Below, in pieces: positions 34,566 to 44,349 of a DNA stretch of 64,000 nt (within the stretch, counting starts at the first letter, position 1; every line of letters starts with the position of its first letter). A program made the position numbers and the translations under genes. The DNA is from Usitatibacter rugosus (GTDB taxonomy: Bacteria; Pseudomonadota; Gammaproteobacteria; Burkholderiales; Usitatibacteraceae). The notes below the pieces were generated by a model, which was not told the origin of the DNA, ran no database searches, and was given only the letters and a program-made list of their open reading frames with translations. The stretch is from NCBI RefSeq assembly GCF_013003965.1, contig NZ_CP053069.1:3503419-3567418 (forward strand), read 5' to 3'.

Positions 34566-35372
34566 ATGAGCGTCCCCGCCGACCGCGTCGCCTTCAAGCC
34601 CCGCACCTGGGCGCGGGTGGCGTGGATCGCGCTCGCCCTCTACGTCGTCTACGCCTTCTGGCGGCTCGACTTCAATGCCGACCGGTTCGTGGCCGGCCTC
34701 GACAACGGCGCGAAGTTCCTCGGCCGCATGTTCCCGCCGCGCATCGCGCAGCCCGACTCGCTCGCGAAGGGTCTCGCCGAATCGCTCGAGATCGCGGTGC
34801 TCGCTTCCGTCCTTGGCATCGCCGCGGCGCTGCCCATCGGCCTGCTGGCCGCGCGCAACCTCATGCCCCCGTGGGTGTCCTGGCCCGCGCGCGCGATCAT
34901 CGCGGCCGCGCGCTCGTTCCATCCGGTCATCGTGGCGATCGTGTTCGTGAAGGCGGTCGGCTTCGGCGCGATCGCCGGCATCGGTGCGCTGGTCGTGGCC
35001 TCGATCGGCTTCGTGGGCAAGCTCTTCGCCGAGGCGATCGAGGAGATCTCGCTCAAGCAAGTGGAAGCGGTGCGCGCGACCGGCGCCTCGTTCATGAACG
35101 TGATCGCCTATGGCGTGATGCCGCAGGTGTTCGGGCGCTTCATCGGCTTCGCGACCTACTCGCTGGATTCGAACCTGCGCAACTCCACGATGGTCGGGAT
35201 CGTCGGCGCCGGCGGCATCGGCGGCACGCTCTTCTCCGCGTTCCAGCGCTTCGACTACGACTTCGTCGCCGCGATCCTGCTCTCGATCATCGCGATGATC
35301 ATGGTGGGCGAGGTGCTCGCGACCTGGGTACGGAAGGTCTTCCTCGGCAAGGGGCAGGTGGAGGACGAATGA
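34566..35372 (+). CDS. phnE: Phosphonate-type ABC importer permease, PhnE-like 1
   Basis: A 268-residue inner-membrane protein, ATG 34566 with GGGGGAG upstream (a GTG at 34557 is in frame). About six helices are visible and the EAA loop region is IEEISLKQVEAVRATGASFMNVIAYGVMPQVFGRFIGF. ESLEIAVLASVLGIAAALPIGLLAARN and NSTMVGIVGAGGIGGTLFSAFQRFDYD are PhnE hallmarks. Its stop overlaps the start of the second permease (ATGA). Confidence 0.9.
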   Translation: MSVPADRVAFKPRTWARVAWIALALYVVYAFWRLDFNADRFVAGLDNGAKFLGRMFPPRIAQPDSLAKGLAESLEIAVLASVLGIAAALPIGLLAARNLMPPWVSWPARAIIAAARSFHPVIVAIVFVKAVGFGAIAGIGALVVASIGFVGKLFAEAIEEISLKQVEAVRATGASFMNVIAYGVMPQVFGRFIGFATYSLDSNLRNSTMVGIVGAGGIGGTLFSAFQRFDYDFVAAILLSIIAMIMVGEVLATWVRKVFLGKGQVEDE

Positions 35373-36199
35373 GCACGGCCGCGCCTCCGAACGCCGCCCT
35401 CGCCCACGTCGAAGCCCGTACCTGGCGCCGCTTCACGCCCCGACAGCGCATCTCGCGCTTCGCGGTTTATCTCGCGGTGGTGATCGCGATCGTCCTGTCG
35501 GTGCGCGCGATCGAGATCATTCCCGAGTTCCTCTACGACGCGCCGGAACAGATGATGGATCTCTTCCGCCGCATGTGGCCGATCGCCTGGAGCCACTACC
35601 CGAAGGGCGTGCACGACGCGCTGGTGGAGACACTGCACATCGCCACGCTCGGGACGATCCTCGCGGTCGTGATGGCGGTGCCGATCGGCATCCTCGCCGC
35701 GAACAACGCGGTGCCGTCGCGGCCCCTGAATTACCTCGCCAAGCTGATGCTGGTATCGAGCCGCTCGGTGAACTCGCTCGTGTGGGCGCTGCTCTTCGTC
35801 GCGGTGTTCGGGCCTGGTGCGCTGGCCGGCACGCTCGCGATCGCCTTCCGCTCCATCGGCTTCATCGGCAAGCTCTTCGGCGAGGCGCTGGAGGAATCCA
35901 ACCGCGGGACGATCGAGGCGTTGGAGGCGGCCGGCGCCCCGTGGCGCTCGAGATTCCTCTGGGGCTATTGGCCGCAGGTCGAGCCAGCCTTCTGGTCGAT
36001 CGCGCTCTTCCGCTGGGACATCAACGTGCGCGAATCCGCGGTGCTGGGGTTGGTCGGCGCGGGCGGCATCGGCATGGCGCTCGACTCCGCGATGAACCTC
36101 TTCCAGTGGGACCGCGTCGCGATGGTGCTCTTCGCGATCTTCGCGGTGGTCGTGGTTGCCGAGGTCGTCGTCACGCAGATCCGCAAGCGGATCCTCTGA
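35369..36199 (+). CDS. phnE: Phosphonate-type ABC importer permease, PhnE-like 2
   Basis: A 276-residue paralogue of the preceding permease with the same helix pattern: ETLHIATLGTILAVVMAVPIGILAANN, the EAA loop LEESNRGTIEALEAAGAPWRSRFLWGYWPQ and ESAVLGLVGAGGIGMALDSAMNLFQWD. The two probably form a heterodimeric channel. A dRS3-like palindrome starts right after its TGA and may end the operon. Confidence 0.9.
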   Translation: MSTAAPPNAALAHVEARTWRRFTPRQRISRFAVYLAVVIAIVLSVRAIEIIPEFLYDAPEQMMDLFRRMWPIAWSHYPKGVHDALVETLHIATLGTILAVVMAVPIGILAANNAVPSRPLNYLAKLMLVSSRSVNSLVWALLFVAVFGPGALAGTLAIAFRSIGFIGKLFGEALEESNRGTIEALEAAGAPWRSRFLWGYWPQVEPAFWSIALFRWDINVRESAVLGLVGAGGIGMALDSAMNLFQWDRVAMVLFAIFAVVVVAEVVVTQIRKRIL

Positions 36200-36256
36200 C
36201 GTCGTTCCCGCGAAGGCGGGAACCCAGCCTGGATTCCCGCCTCCGCGGGAATGACG
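36200..36256. repeat. dRS3-like paired palindrome, copy 1 (57 bp)
   Basis: Two facing hairpins: TTCCCGCGAAGGCGGGAA then ATTCCCGCCTCCGCGGGAAT, within a 57-bp unit flanked by CGTC and GACG. It is the same length and layout as the copy at 63313. It directly follows the second permease stop codon. Confidence 0.85.
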
Positions 36257-36259
36257 TTG

Positions 36260-36278
36260 TTTATACGAGATCTTTACA
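36260..36278 (+). promoter_or_regulatory. KdpE-like binding site upstream of the kdp operon
   Basis: TTTATA (36260-36265) and TTTACA (36273-36278) are two half-sites like those of the E. coli KdpE box (TTTATA-N5-TTTACA), here with a 7-bp spacer. They stand out as AT-rich in a GC-rich gap, 44 bp before the first kdp ATG. CATACT (36289-36294) could be a -10. Confidence 0.45.
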
Positions 36279-36321
36279 GGTCCGTCTCCATACTCCTTCG
36301 CGTCACCCTGGAGAACCGATC

Positions 36322-36408
36322 ATGGATCTCGTATTCCTGGCCCTCACCGGGGCCTTCTTCGCCATTTCCGTCGGGCTGGTGCTCGCTTGCGAGAGGCTGC
36401 GCAAATGA
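36322..36408 (+). CDS. 28-residue membrane micro-protein preceding KdpF
   Basis: ATG 36322 is preceded by GGAGAACC. The 28 residues are one hydrophobic helix (LVFLALTGAFFAISVGLVLAC) with a charged tail (ERLRK). Its stop overlaps the kdpF start (ATGA), so it is the first gene of the kdp operon. I believe small proteins of this kind precede kdpF in other beta- and gammaproteobacteria, but their role is unknown; stabilising KdpA or KdpB like KdpF is an inference. Confidence 0.75.
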   Translation: MDLVFLALTGAFFAISVGLVLACERLRK

Positions 36409-36494
36409 CGCTCATCTACACGCTGGGCGGCATCTACTGCCTCATCGTCCTCGCCTACCTGCTGATCGCGCTCGTCGTGCCGGAGAAATTCTGA
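36405..36494 (+). CDS. kdpF: KdpF small subunit of the K+ transporter
   Basis: A 29-residue single-helix protein (begins [20 protein letters not shown], ends VVPEKF), the normal size of KdpF, which stabilises the KdpABC complex in the inner membrane. Its TGA overlaps the kdpA ATG (TGATG). Confidence 0.85.
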   Translation: MTLIYTLGGIYCLIVLAYLLIALVVPEKF

Positions 36495-38215
36495 TGAGCG
36501 GCAACGGCTACCTGCAGCTCGCGTTGTACCTCGTCGTCCTGATCGCGCTCGCCAAGCCGTTGGGGCTCTGGATGGCGCGCGTGTACTCGCGAGAGCCTTC
36601 GTGGAAGGGCGAGCTCCTGCTGTACCGCGCTGCCGGCGTGGACCCGAAGCACGAGATGAAGTGGACGCAGTACGCGATCGCGATGCTGATCTTCAACGTC
36701 GTGGGCCTGCTTGCGGTTTATGCCCTGCAGCGCTTCCAGGCCTCGCTGCCCCTGAACCCCGCCGGCCTGGGAGCCGTCTCGCCCGACTCCGCCTTCAACA
36801 CCGCGATCAGCTTCGCCACGAACACCAACTGGCAGGGCTACGGCGGCGAATCGACGATGAGCTATCTCACGCAGATGCTGGCACTCACCGTGCAGAACTT
36901 CGTCTCCGCTGCGAGCGGCATGGCGACACTCGTCGCGTTCATCCGCGGCTTCACGCGCAAGAACGCCTCGACCCTGGGCAATTTCTGGGTCGACATGACG
37001 AGGAGCACCCTCTACATCCTGCTGCCCCTCGCCTTCGTGTGGGCGATCGCTCTCGTGAGCCAGGGCGTGCCGCAAACGTTTTCCGCCTATCCCACCGTTC
37101 CCCTCGTCGAAAGCGTGACCTACGAGACACCCGAGAAGACGACCGTCGTCCAGAAGGAGCAGGTCATCGCCGTCGGCCCGGTGGCCTCGCAGGTGGCCAT
37201 CAAGCAGCTCGGGACCAACGGCGGCGGCTTCTTCAACGTGAACTCCGCGCACCCGCTGGAGAACCCGACGCCGCTGTCCAATTTCTTCCAGGTCCTGGCG
37301 ATCCTGCTGATCCCCGCCGCGCTCTGCTACACGTTCGGCGTCCTGGTGGGCGACCGCCGCCAGGGCTGGGCGGTGATGGCGGCGATGACGATCCTCTTCG
37401 TCGCGTTCCTCGCGTTGTGCGTCGGCGCCGAGCAATCCGGCAACCCGATGCTCGCGAAGCAGGGTGCCGACACCGCCGCCAACATGGAAGGCAAGGAGGT
37501 GCGCTTCGGCATCGTGAACTCCGCGCTTTGGGCCACGGCCACGACGGCCGCCTCCAACGGCTCGGTAAACGCGATGCACGATTCGTTCACGCCGCTGGGC
37601 GGGCTGGTGCCGATGTGGCTGATCCAGTTCCAGGAGGTCATCTTCGGGGGTGCCGGCTCCGGGCTCTACGGCATGCTGGTCTTCGCGATCATCGGGGTCT
37701 TCGTCGCGGGGCTGATGATCGGCCGCACGCCCGAGTACCTGGGCAAGAAGATCGAGTCCTTCGAGATGAAGATGGCGGCGATCACGATCCTGGTCACGCC
37801 CTTCGTCGTACTGGTGGGGACCGCGGTCGCGGTGCTGGTCGATCCCGGCAAAGCGGGCATCGCCAACCCCGGCGCACACGGTTTCTCCGAGATCCTCTAC
37901 GCGTTCTCCTCGGCGGGGAACAACAACGGCAGCGCGTTCGCGGGACTCTCGGCCAACACGCCGTTCTACAACACGGCGCTCGGCTTTGCGATGCTCTTCG
38001 CGCGCTACTGGCTCGCGATCCCGACACTCGCCATCGCGGGAGCGCTGGCCGCCAAGAAATCCGTCCCCCCGGGCCTGGGCACGTTGCCCACCCACACGCC
38101 GCTCTTCGTCGTGCTGCTCATGGCCACGGTGGTCATCGTCGGCGCCCTCACGTTCGTCCCCGCGCTGGCGCTCGGCCCCGGGGTCGAGCATCTCATGATG
38201 GTGAATCCGAGATGA
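36494..38215 (+). CDS. kdpA: Potassium-transporting ATPase subunit A
   Basis: A 573-residue channel-like subunit that binds and passes K+. The four selectivity-filter-type repeats are visible: [33 protein letters not shown], the third region around [20 protein letters not shown], and [15 protein letters not shown]. About ten helices; length near the E. coli 557. It overlaps kdpF and kdpB at its ends, giving tight coupling. Confidence 0.97.
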   Translation: MSGNGYLQLALYLVVLIALAKPLGLWMARVYSREPSWKGELLLYRAAGVDPKHEMKWTQYAIAMLIFNVVGLLAVYALQRFQASLPLNPAGLGAVSPDSAFNTAISFATNTNWQGYGGESTMSYLTQMLALTVQNFVSAASGMATLVAFIRGFTRKNASTLGNFWVDMTRSTLYILLPLAFVWAIALVSQGVPQTFSAYPTVPLVESVTYETPEKTTVVQKEQVIAVGPVASQVAIKQLGTNGGGFFNVNSAHPLENPTPLSNFFQVLAILLIPAALCYTFGVLVGDRRQGWAVMAAMTILFVAFLALCVGAEQSGNPMLAKQGADTAANMEGKEVRFGIVNSALWATATTAASNGSVNAMHDSFTPLGGLVPMWLIQFQEVIFGGAGSGLYGMLVFAIIGVFVAGLMIGRTPEYLGKKIESFEMKMAAITILVTPFVVLVGTAVAVLVDPGKAGIANPGAHGFSEILYAFSSAGNNNGSAFAGLSANTPFYNTALGFAMLFARYWLAIPTLAIAGALAAKKSVPPGLGTLPTHTPLFVVLLMATVVIVGALTFVPALALGPGVEHLMMVNPR

Positions 38216-40308
38216 ACGCGATCTCCCACGCGACCGTCTCGCCGCAACGCCAGGCCCGCGCGCTCGTCACGCCCTCGATCCTGCGCTCCGCGCTCGTCTC
38301 GTCGTTCGTGAAACTGCTGCCCCAGCACCAATGGCGAAACCCCGTGATGTTCGTGGTGTACCTGGGCAGCATCCTCACCACGGCGCTGTGGGTCCTGGCG
38401 CTGCGGGGCAATGCCGAAGCGCAGCCCGGATTCATCCTCGCGATCACGCTGTGGCTGTGGTTCACGGTGCTCTTCGCGAACTTCGCCGAGGCGATCGCCG
38501 AAGGCCGCAGCAAGGCGCAAGCCGATTCGCTGCGCTCGGCCAAGCGCGACGTGTTCGCGAAGAAGCTCGCCGACCCTGCTCGACGCGAAGCCCATGAAAG
38601 CGTTCCGTCCACGCGCCTCGCCAAGGGCGACTTCTTCCTGGTGGAGGCCAACGAGTTCGTCCCCGCCGACGGCGAGGTGGTCGAAGGCGTGGCCACGGTG
38701 GACGAATCCGCCATCACCGGCGAATCCGCGCCGGTGATCCGCGGCTCCGGGGGCGACTTCTCCTCGGTGACCGGCGGCACGCGCGTGCTTTCGGACTGGC
38801 TGGTGGTGCGCGTCACCGTCAACCCGGGCGAGGCCTTCCTCGACCGCATGATCGCGATGGTCGAGGGCGCGCGCCGGCAGAAGACGCCCAACGAGATCGC
38901 GCTTTCGATCCTGCTCGTGGGCTTCACGCTGGTGTTCCTCTTCGCCACCGCGACGCTGCTGCCGTATTCGATCTTTGCCGTCGAGGCGATGAAGTCAGGC
39001 TCGGCGGTCAGCGTCACCGTGCTGGTGGCGCTGCTCGTGTGCCTGATTCCGACCACGATCGGCGGCCTGCTCTCGGCCGTCGGCCTGGCCGGCATCGGAC
39101 GGACGTTGCGCGCGAACGTGATCGCCGTCTCGGGCCGCGCCGTCGAAGCGGCCGGGGACGTGGACGTGCTGCTGCTCGACAAGACCGGCACGATCACGCT
39201 CGGCAACCGCCAGGCGACCGACCTCCACCCCGCGGCGGGCGTGGGCCCGAAGGAGCTCGCCGACGTGGCGCAGCTCGCCTCGCTCGCCGACGAGACCCCC
39301 GAGGGCCGCAGCATCGTCGTGCTCGCCAAGCAGAAATACGGCATCCGCGAGCGCGAGGTGGCCACGCTGGGCGCCGCGTTCATCGCGTTCACGGCGCAGA
39401 CGCGAATGAGCGGCGCCGACCTCGGCACGAGGGAAATCCGCAAGGGCGCCGCCGACGCGATCCGCGCCTGGGTCGAGCTGAAGGGCGGCGTCTTCCCGCG
39501 CGAGTTGCAGCTCATCGTGGATTCCGTCGCCCGCCGCGGCGCCACGCCGCTCGTGGTGGCCGAAGGCGGCCGCGCGCTCGGCGTGGTGGAGCTGAAGGAC
39601 ATCGTGAAGATGGGCATCAAGGAGCGCTTCGCCCAGCTTCGGCGGATGGGCATCAAGACCATCATGATCACCGGCGACAACAAGCTCACGGCCGCCGCGA
39701 TCGCCGCCGAGGCGGGCGTAGACGACTTCCTCGCCGAAGCGACGCCGGAAGCGAAGCTCGCCCTCATTCGCGAGCACCAGGCCCACGGGCGCCTGGTCGC
39801 GATGACCGGCGATGGCACCAACGATGCGCCCGCCCTCGCGCAGGCTGACGTCGCGGTCGCCATGAACACCGGCACGCAGGCGGCGAAGGAGGCCGGCAAC
39901 ATGGTCGACCTCGACTCCAACCCGACCAAGCTGATCGAGATCGTGGAGATCGGCAAGCAGCTGCTGATGACGCGCGGCTCGCTCACGACATTCTCGATCG
40001 CCAACGACGTCGCGAAGTACTTCGCCATTATCCCGGCCGCGTTCGCCACGACCTACCCGCAGCTCGATGCCCTGAACGTGATGCGCCTCGCTTCGCCCAA
40101 CAGCGCGATCCTCTCGGCCGTCATCTTCAATGCGCTGGTGATCATCGCGCTGGTGCCGCTCGCCCTGAAGGGCGTGCGCTACCGCCCGCAAGGGGCTGCG
40201 AAGGTGCTGCGGGACAACCTCTGGATCTATGGCGTCGGCGGCCTCGTGGTGCCATTCATCGGCATCAAGCTGATCGACATGATCCTCGTCGTGCTCGGTC
40301 TCGCGTAA
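38212..40308 (+). CDS. kdpB: Potassium-transporting P-type ATPase subunit B
   Basis: A 698-residue P-type ATPase that drives K+ import. The phosphorylation motif DKTGT starts at D323; TGES (ITGESAP), the KGA nucleotide-binding motif ([11 protein letters not shown]) and hinge [20 protein letters not shown] are intact. ATG 38212 overlaps the kdpA stop (ATGA). The region 38569-38600, around [13 protein letters not shown], is typical of the variable A-domain linker; I saw no frameshift. Confidence 0.97.
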   Translation: MNAISHATVSPQRQARALVTPSILRSALVSSFVKLLPQHQWRNPVMFVVYLGSILTTALWVLALRGNAEAQPGFILAITLWLWFTVLFANFAEAIAEGRSKAQADSLRSAKRDVFAKKLADPARREAHESVPSTRLAKGDFFLVEANEFVPADGEVVEGVATVDESAITGESAPVIRGSGGDFSSVTGGTRVLSDWLVVRVTVNPGEAFLDRMIAMVEGARRQKTPNEIALSILLVGFTLVFLFATATLLPYSIFAVEAMKSGSAVSVTVLVALLVCLIPTTIGGLLSAVGLAGIGRTLRANVIAVSGRAVEAAGDVDVLLLDKTGTITLGNRQATDLHPAAGVGPKELADVAQLASLADETPEGRSIVVLAKQKYGIREREVATLGAAFIAFTAQTRMSGADLGTREIRKGAADAIRAWVELKGGVFPRELQLIVDSVARRGATPLVVAEGGRALGVVELKDIVKMGIKERFAQLRRMGIKTIMITGDNKLTAAAIAAEAGVDDFLAEATPEAKLALIREHQAHGRLVAMTGDGTNDAPALAQADVAVAMNTGTQAAKEAGNMVDLDSNPTKLIEIVEIGKQLLMTRGSLTTFSIANDVAKYFAIIPAAFATTYPQLDALNVMRLASPNSAILSAVIFNALVIIALVPLALKGVRYRPQGAAKVLRDNLWIYGVGGLVVPFIGIKLIDMILVVLGLA

Positions 40309-40324
40309 CTCGAAAGGACTCACC

Positions 40325-40897
40325 ATGCTGAAGGAACTTCGTCCCGCCCTCGTCCTCACGGTCGCGCTCACGGTCGTCACGGGCGTGGCCTACCCGCTCG
40401 CCGTCACCGGCGTGGGCGCAGTGGTCTTCCCGTCTCAGGCCGGGGGAAGCCTCGTGATGCAAGACGGCAAGCCGGTCGCCTCCGAGCTGATCGGGCAGCC
40501 GTACTCGGATCCGAAGCACTTCTGGAGCCGCGCCTCCGCCACGTCGCCCTATCCGTACAACGCGGCAGCCTCGAGCGGCTCCAACCAGGGACCGTTGAAT
40601 CCCGCGCTGGCCGAGGCGGTCGCCGCCCGCGTGAAGGCGCTGCGCGACGCCGATCCCGGCAACAACGCTCCGGTGCCCGTCGATCTCGTCACGGCCTCCG
40701 GCAGCGGCCTCGATCCGCACATCAGCCCGGAAGGGGCCGAATACCAAGTCGCTCGCGTCGCCCGGGCCCGCAACCTCGACGCCGCGAAAGTGCGTGCGCT
40801 CGTGGCCGCGAACACGGAAGGCCGGCAGCTGGGCGTGCTCGGCGAGCCGCGCGTCAACGTGGTCATGCTCAACCTCGCGCTCGACGCCGCGCGATGA
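40325..40897 (+). CDS. kdpC: Potassium-transporting ATPase subunit C
   Basis: A 190-residue subunit with one N-terminal membrane helix ([21 protein letters not shown]) and a periplasmic domain. Signatures: [56 protein letters not shown], and [10 protein letters not shown] at the end. It follows kdpB by 16 nt with GAAAGGA upstream. Confidence 0.96.
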   Translation: MLKELRPALVLTVALTVVTGVAYPLAVTGVGAVVFPSQAGGSLVMQDGKPVASELIGQPYSDPKHFWSRASATSPYPYNAAASSGSNQGPLNPALAEAVAARVKALRDADPGNNAPVPVDLVTASGSGLDPHISPEGAEYQVARVARARNLDAAKVRALVAANTEGRQLGVLGEPRVNVVMLNLALDAAR

Positions 40898-40916
40898 GGG
40901 CGGATTATCATGAAGC

Positions 40917-43610
40917 ATGAATGCGTCACGTCCCGACCCGGACGCCCTGCTTGACCGCCTGAAGCAAGAGGCGAGCGACGCCGCCCGCGGCAAGCTGCGG
41001 ATCTTCTTCGGCGCTTCGGCCGGCGTCGGCAAGACCTACGCGATGCTCGCGACCGCCCGCCGCCAGCGCGACGAGGGCCGGGATGTCGTGGTGGGCCTCG
41101 TCGAGACGCATGGCCGGCGCGAGACCGCTGCGCTGCTCGAAGGCCTGGAGCTCCTGCCCCGGAAGGCCGTCCCCCACGAGACCGGCAGCGTCGAGGAATT
41201 CGACATCGACGCCGCCCTCGCCCGCCGTCCTTCCCTGCTGCTCGTGGACGAGCTCGCGCACACCAACGCGCCGGGCTCGCGCCATCCGAAGCGCTGGCAG
41301 GACATCGAGGAGCTGCTCGCGCGCGGCATCGACGTCTTCACGACGCTGAACGTCCAGCACCTGGAGAGCCTGAGCGACGTGATCGGCGGCATCACGGGCG
41401 TGAAGGTGTGGGAGACGGTGCCCGATACGTTCTTCGACGCGGCCGACAGCGTGGTGCTGGTCGACATCCCCGCCGAGGAGCTGCTCGCGCGCCTGAAGGA
41501 GGGCAAGGTCTACATGCCCGCGCAGGCCGAGCATGCGGCGGCGAACTTCTTCCGCAAGGGCAACCTGATGGCCCTGCGCGAGCTGGCACTGCGCAGGACC
41601 GCCGAGGCGGTCGAGGACGACGTGCAGGCCTATCGTGCCGACAAGGACATCGAGGCCGTCTGGAAGACGCAGTCCGCGGTGTTGTGCGCTATCGGCCCGG
41701 GTGAGGGTGCGGAGCACGTGGTGCGCAGCGCGGCCCGCCTGGCGGGCGCCCTGGGCGCGGAATGGCACGCGGTCTATGTCGAGACGTCCCACCTGCAGCG
41801 GCTGCGCGCGCCGGAGCGGGAGCGGATCCTGCGCGTGGTGAAGCTGGCCCAGGATCTCGGTGCGCGCACCGCCATCCTCACAGGCTCCGACGTCGTGCAG
41901 GCGATCGTCGACCATGCGCGATCCACCAATGTGTCGACCGTCGTCGTCGGGCGGGGAGCGGTGCGTGCGTGGCGCCTGCGAAGCCTGAGCGATCGCATCG
42001 CCACGGCCGCTGAGGAGCTCGACGTCGTGGAGATCGGCCGCGGCGCGAAGGATGCGGGTGCGCCCGTGGTGTCCTCGCCCACGATCGCCGAGGAGCCGGA
42101 CCCGAAGGATCGCGAGCGCCGCTGGCGTTACGCGGGAACGGTCGTCGCCTGCCTCGCGACCACCGGGATCGCGGCGCTGATCTTCCCCTACTTCGAGCAG
42201 GCCAACATCGTGATGGTGTTCCTGCTGGGTGTCGTGCTCGCAGGCGTGAGATGGGGCCGAGGCCCGGCCGTGCTCGCCGCGGTGCTGAACGTCGTCGCGT
42301 TCGATTTTTTCTTCGTGCCGCCGCGCTACTCGTTCGCGGTGAGCGACTTCCAGTACCTGCTCACGTTCGCCGTGATGCTCGTGGTGGGCCTGCTCACGGG
42401 CCAGCTTGCCGCGGGTGCGCGCTTCCAGGCACGCATTGCCGCGCATCGCGAAGAACGCTCGCGCACGCTCTATGAATTCGCGCGCGATCTTTCGGGACTG
42501 CTCACCACGCCGCAGGTGATCGAGACCGCCGAAGCGTTCATGGCGGCCGCCTTCCACGCGAAAGTGACGGTGCTCGTTCCCGACCGGACGGAAGCGCGGC
42601 TGCATTCCCCGACCGCGCACGGGCTCACGAATCCTGTCGACGAGGTGACCGCCGGCTGGGCTTACGAGCACGCGAAGCCCGCGGGCGCCGGGACGGATAC
42701 CCTGCCGGGCAACGAGTACCTGTTCCTGCCCCTGAAGGCTCCGATGCGAACGCGAGGCGTGCTCGCGATCCGGCCCGAACGCGCGCGTCACCTGCTGATC
42801 CCCGAGCAGCGCCGCCACTACGAGGCGTTCGCGGCGCTCACGGCGATCGCGCTCGAGCGCGTGCACTACGTCGAGGTCGCACGCGACGCCTTGGTCCGGA
42901 TCGAGTCCGAACGCCTGCGCAACTCGCTGCTCGCCGCGCTCTCGCACGACCTGCGCACGCCCCTGGCCGCGCTCCTGGGCCTGGCCGAGACGCTGGCCCT
43001 CACGCGGCCGCCCCTCGCCGAAGCGCAGGAGAAGATCGCCGCCTCCATCGCCGGGGAGACGCGCCGCCTCATCGCGCTGGTGAACAACCTGCTCGACATG
43101 GCGCGCATCCAGAGCGGCGACGTGCGCCTGAACCTCGAGTGGCAGCCGCTCGAGGAGGTCGTGGGCGCGGCGCTGCGCGCGGCGGCGTCCGCCATGGCCG
43201 CGCATCCCGTGCACGTCGACCTGCCGGCGGATCTTCCCCTCGTGCAGCTGGACGCGGTGCTCTTCGAGCGCGTGCTCGTGAACCTGCTGGAGAATGCCTC
43301 GAAGTACACGCCGCCGGGCACGCGCGTCACGATCGCGGCGCGGCCGGCCGGCGAGCGCATCGAGGTCACGGTGAGCGACGACGGACCGGGGCTACCGCGC
43401 GGACGCGAGGAAGCCGTGTTCGAGAAGTTCGCGCGCGGCGAGAAGGAGTCGGCCACGCCGGGCGTGGGCCTCGGTCTCGCGATCGTTCGCGCCATCGTGG
43501 AAGCCCACCACGGCACCATCGCCGCGGAGGCGGGGCGCGAGCGAGGCGCGCGTTTCGTGATCTCGCTGCCGCGGGGGACGCCTCCCACGATCGCGGAGCC
43601 CGACGCGTGA
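40917..43610 (+). CDS. kdpD: Osmosensitive K+ channel sensor histidine kinase
   Basis: An 897-residue kinase. The KdpD domain (about 20-230) has the Walker-type FFGASAGVGKTYAML and DELAHTNAPGSRHPKRWQDIEELL. A universal-stress-protein-like domain (about 245-375) follows, then four helices (about 395-500, with VAFDFFFVPPRYSFAVSDFQYLLTFAVMLVVG), a GAF domain (about 520-650), HisKA (LLAALSHDLRTPLAALLGLAETL) and HATPase (LLENASKYTPPGT, GVGLGLAIVRAIVEAH). The domain order is canonical. It lies 19 nt after kdpC and overlaps kdpE. Confidence 0.96.
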   Translation: MNASRPDPDALLDRLKQEASDAARGKLRIFFGASAGVGKTYAMLATARRQRDEGRDVVVGLVETHGRRETAALLEGLELLPRKAVPHETGSVEEFDIDAALARRPSLLLVDELAHTNAPGSRHPKRWQDIEELLARGIDVFTTLNVQHLESLSDVIGGITGVKVWETVPDTFFDAADSVVLVDIPAEELLARLKEGKVYMPAQAEHAAANFFRKGNLMALRELALRRTAEAVEDDVQAYRADKDIEAVWKTQSAVLCAIGPGEGAEHVVRSAARLAGALGAEWHAVYVETSHLQRLRAPERERILRVVKLAQDLGARTAILTGSDVVQAIVDHARSTNVSTVVVGRGAVRAWRLRSLSDRIATAAEELDVVEIGRGAKDAGAPVVSSPTIAEEPDPKDRERRWRYAGTVVACLATTGIAALIFPYFEQANIVMVFLLGVVLAGVRWGRGPAVLAAVLNVVAFDFFFVPPRYSFAVSDFQYLLTFAVMLVVGLLTGQLAAGARFQARIAAHREERSRTLYEFARDLSGLLTTPQVIETAEAFMAAAFHAKVTVLVPDRTEARLHSPTAHGLTNPVDEVTAGWAYEHAKPAGAGTDTLPGNEYLFLPLKAPMRTRGVLAIRPERARHLLIPEQRRHYEAFAALTAIALERVHYVEVARDALVRIESERLRNSLLAALSHDLRTPLAALLGLAETLALTRPPLAEAQEKIAASIAGETRRLIALVNNLLDMARIQSGDVRLNLEWQPLEEVVGAALRAAASAMAAHPVHVDLPADLPLVQLDAVLFERVLVNLLENASKYTPPGTRVTIAARPAGERIEVTVSDDGPGLPRGREEAVFEKFARGEKESATPGVGLGLAIVRAIVEAHHGTIAAEAGRERGARFVISLPRGTPPTIAEPDA

Positions 43611-44299
43611 GCGCGCCCGCACCCGTCGCACTATTGGTCGAAGACGAGGCGCAGATCCGCCAGTTCGTGCGCGCGGCCCTCGAGGCCGAGGGATGGATCG
43701 TGCACGAGGTGGACACGGTGAAGCAGGGACTGGTGGACGCCGGGACGCGCAAGCCCGACCTCGTCATCCTCGACCTGGGCCTCCCGGACGGCAACGGCGT
43801 CGATTTCATCCGCGGCCTGCGCGGCTGGTCCTCGACGCCGGTCATCGTGCTGTCGGCGAGGGTCGGCGAGTCCGACAAGATCGGGGCGCTCGACGCGGGC
43901 GCGGACGACTACCTCACCAAGCCCTTCGGCGTGGGCGAGCTGCTGGCGCGTGTGCGCGCCGCCCTGCGGCGGCGGAACCTTCCTCCCGGCGAGCCCGGCG
44001 CGGTGTTCCGCTTCGGCGACGTCGAGGTGGACCAGAAAGCCCGCGTGGTGAAGCGCGGCGGCCAGGAAGTTCATCTCACCCCGGTGGAGTACCGCCTGCT
44101 CACGCTGCTGGTGGCCAACGCGGGCAAGGTGCTCACCCATCGCCAAATCCTGCGCGAGGTGTGGGGGCCGTCGCACGTGGAGCACGGGCACTACGCGCGC
44201 GTCTACATGGGCCACCTGCGCCACAAGCTCGAGGACGACCCCGCGCGGCCGTGCCACATCCTCACCGAGACGGCCGTCGGTTATCGACTCGTGCCGTAG
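43607..44299 (+). CDS. kdpE: KDP operon response regulator, OmpR family
   Basis: A 230-residue regulator with receiver Asp in LVILDLGLPDGNGVDF, Lys in YLTKPFGVGEL, and a winged-helix C-terminus with VHLTPVEYRLLTLLVANAGKVLTHRQILREVWGP and the KdpE-typical YMGHLRHKLEDDP ending ETAVGYRLVP. It starts at GTG 43607, overlapping the kdpD TGA. It should act at the box at 36260. Confidence 0.95.
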   Translation: MSAPAPVALLVEDEAQIRQFVRAALEAEGWIVHEVDTVKQGLVDAGTRKPDLVILDLGLPDGNGVDFIRGLRGWSSTPVIVLSARVGESDKIGALDAGADDYLTKPFGVGELLARVRAALRRRNLPPGEPGAVFRFGDVEVDQKARVVKRGGQEVHLTPVEYRLLTLLVANAGKVLTHRQILREVWGPSHVEHGHYARVYMGHLRHKLEDDPARPCHILTETAVGYRLVP

Positions 44300-44349
44300 C
44301 GAACGCAGTCGCGGCGCCGGAGTCTCACGGGTCCAGACCCGGAGGTTCC

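Noticed and set aside
36601-38211. A possible N-terminal extension of kdpB running through kdpA in another frame
   Set aside because: The start at 38212 gives the normal KdpB N-terminus and overlaps the kdpA stop as ATGA; the upstream part is a frame-shadow of kdpA.
38193-40049. A 618-codon minus-strand reading opposite kdpB
   Set aside because: kdpB is intact with all P-type ATPase motifs; the antisense product is Ser/Ala/Arg-rich with no domain.
44300-44349. A terminator after kdpE formed by CGGGTC-CA-GACCCG
   Set aside because: The two-base loop cannot form a normal hairpin and there is no T-tract.
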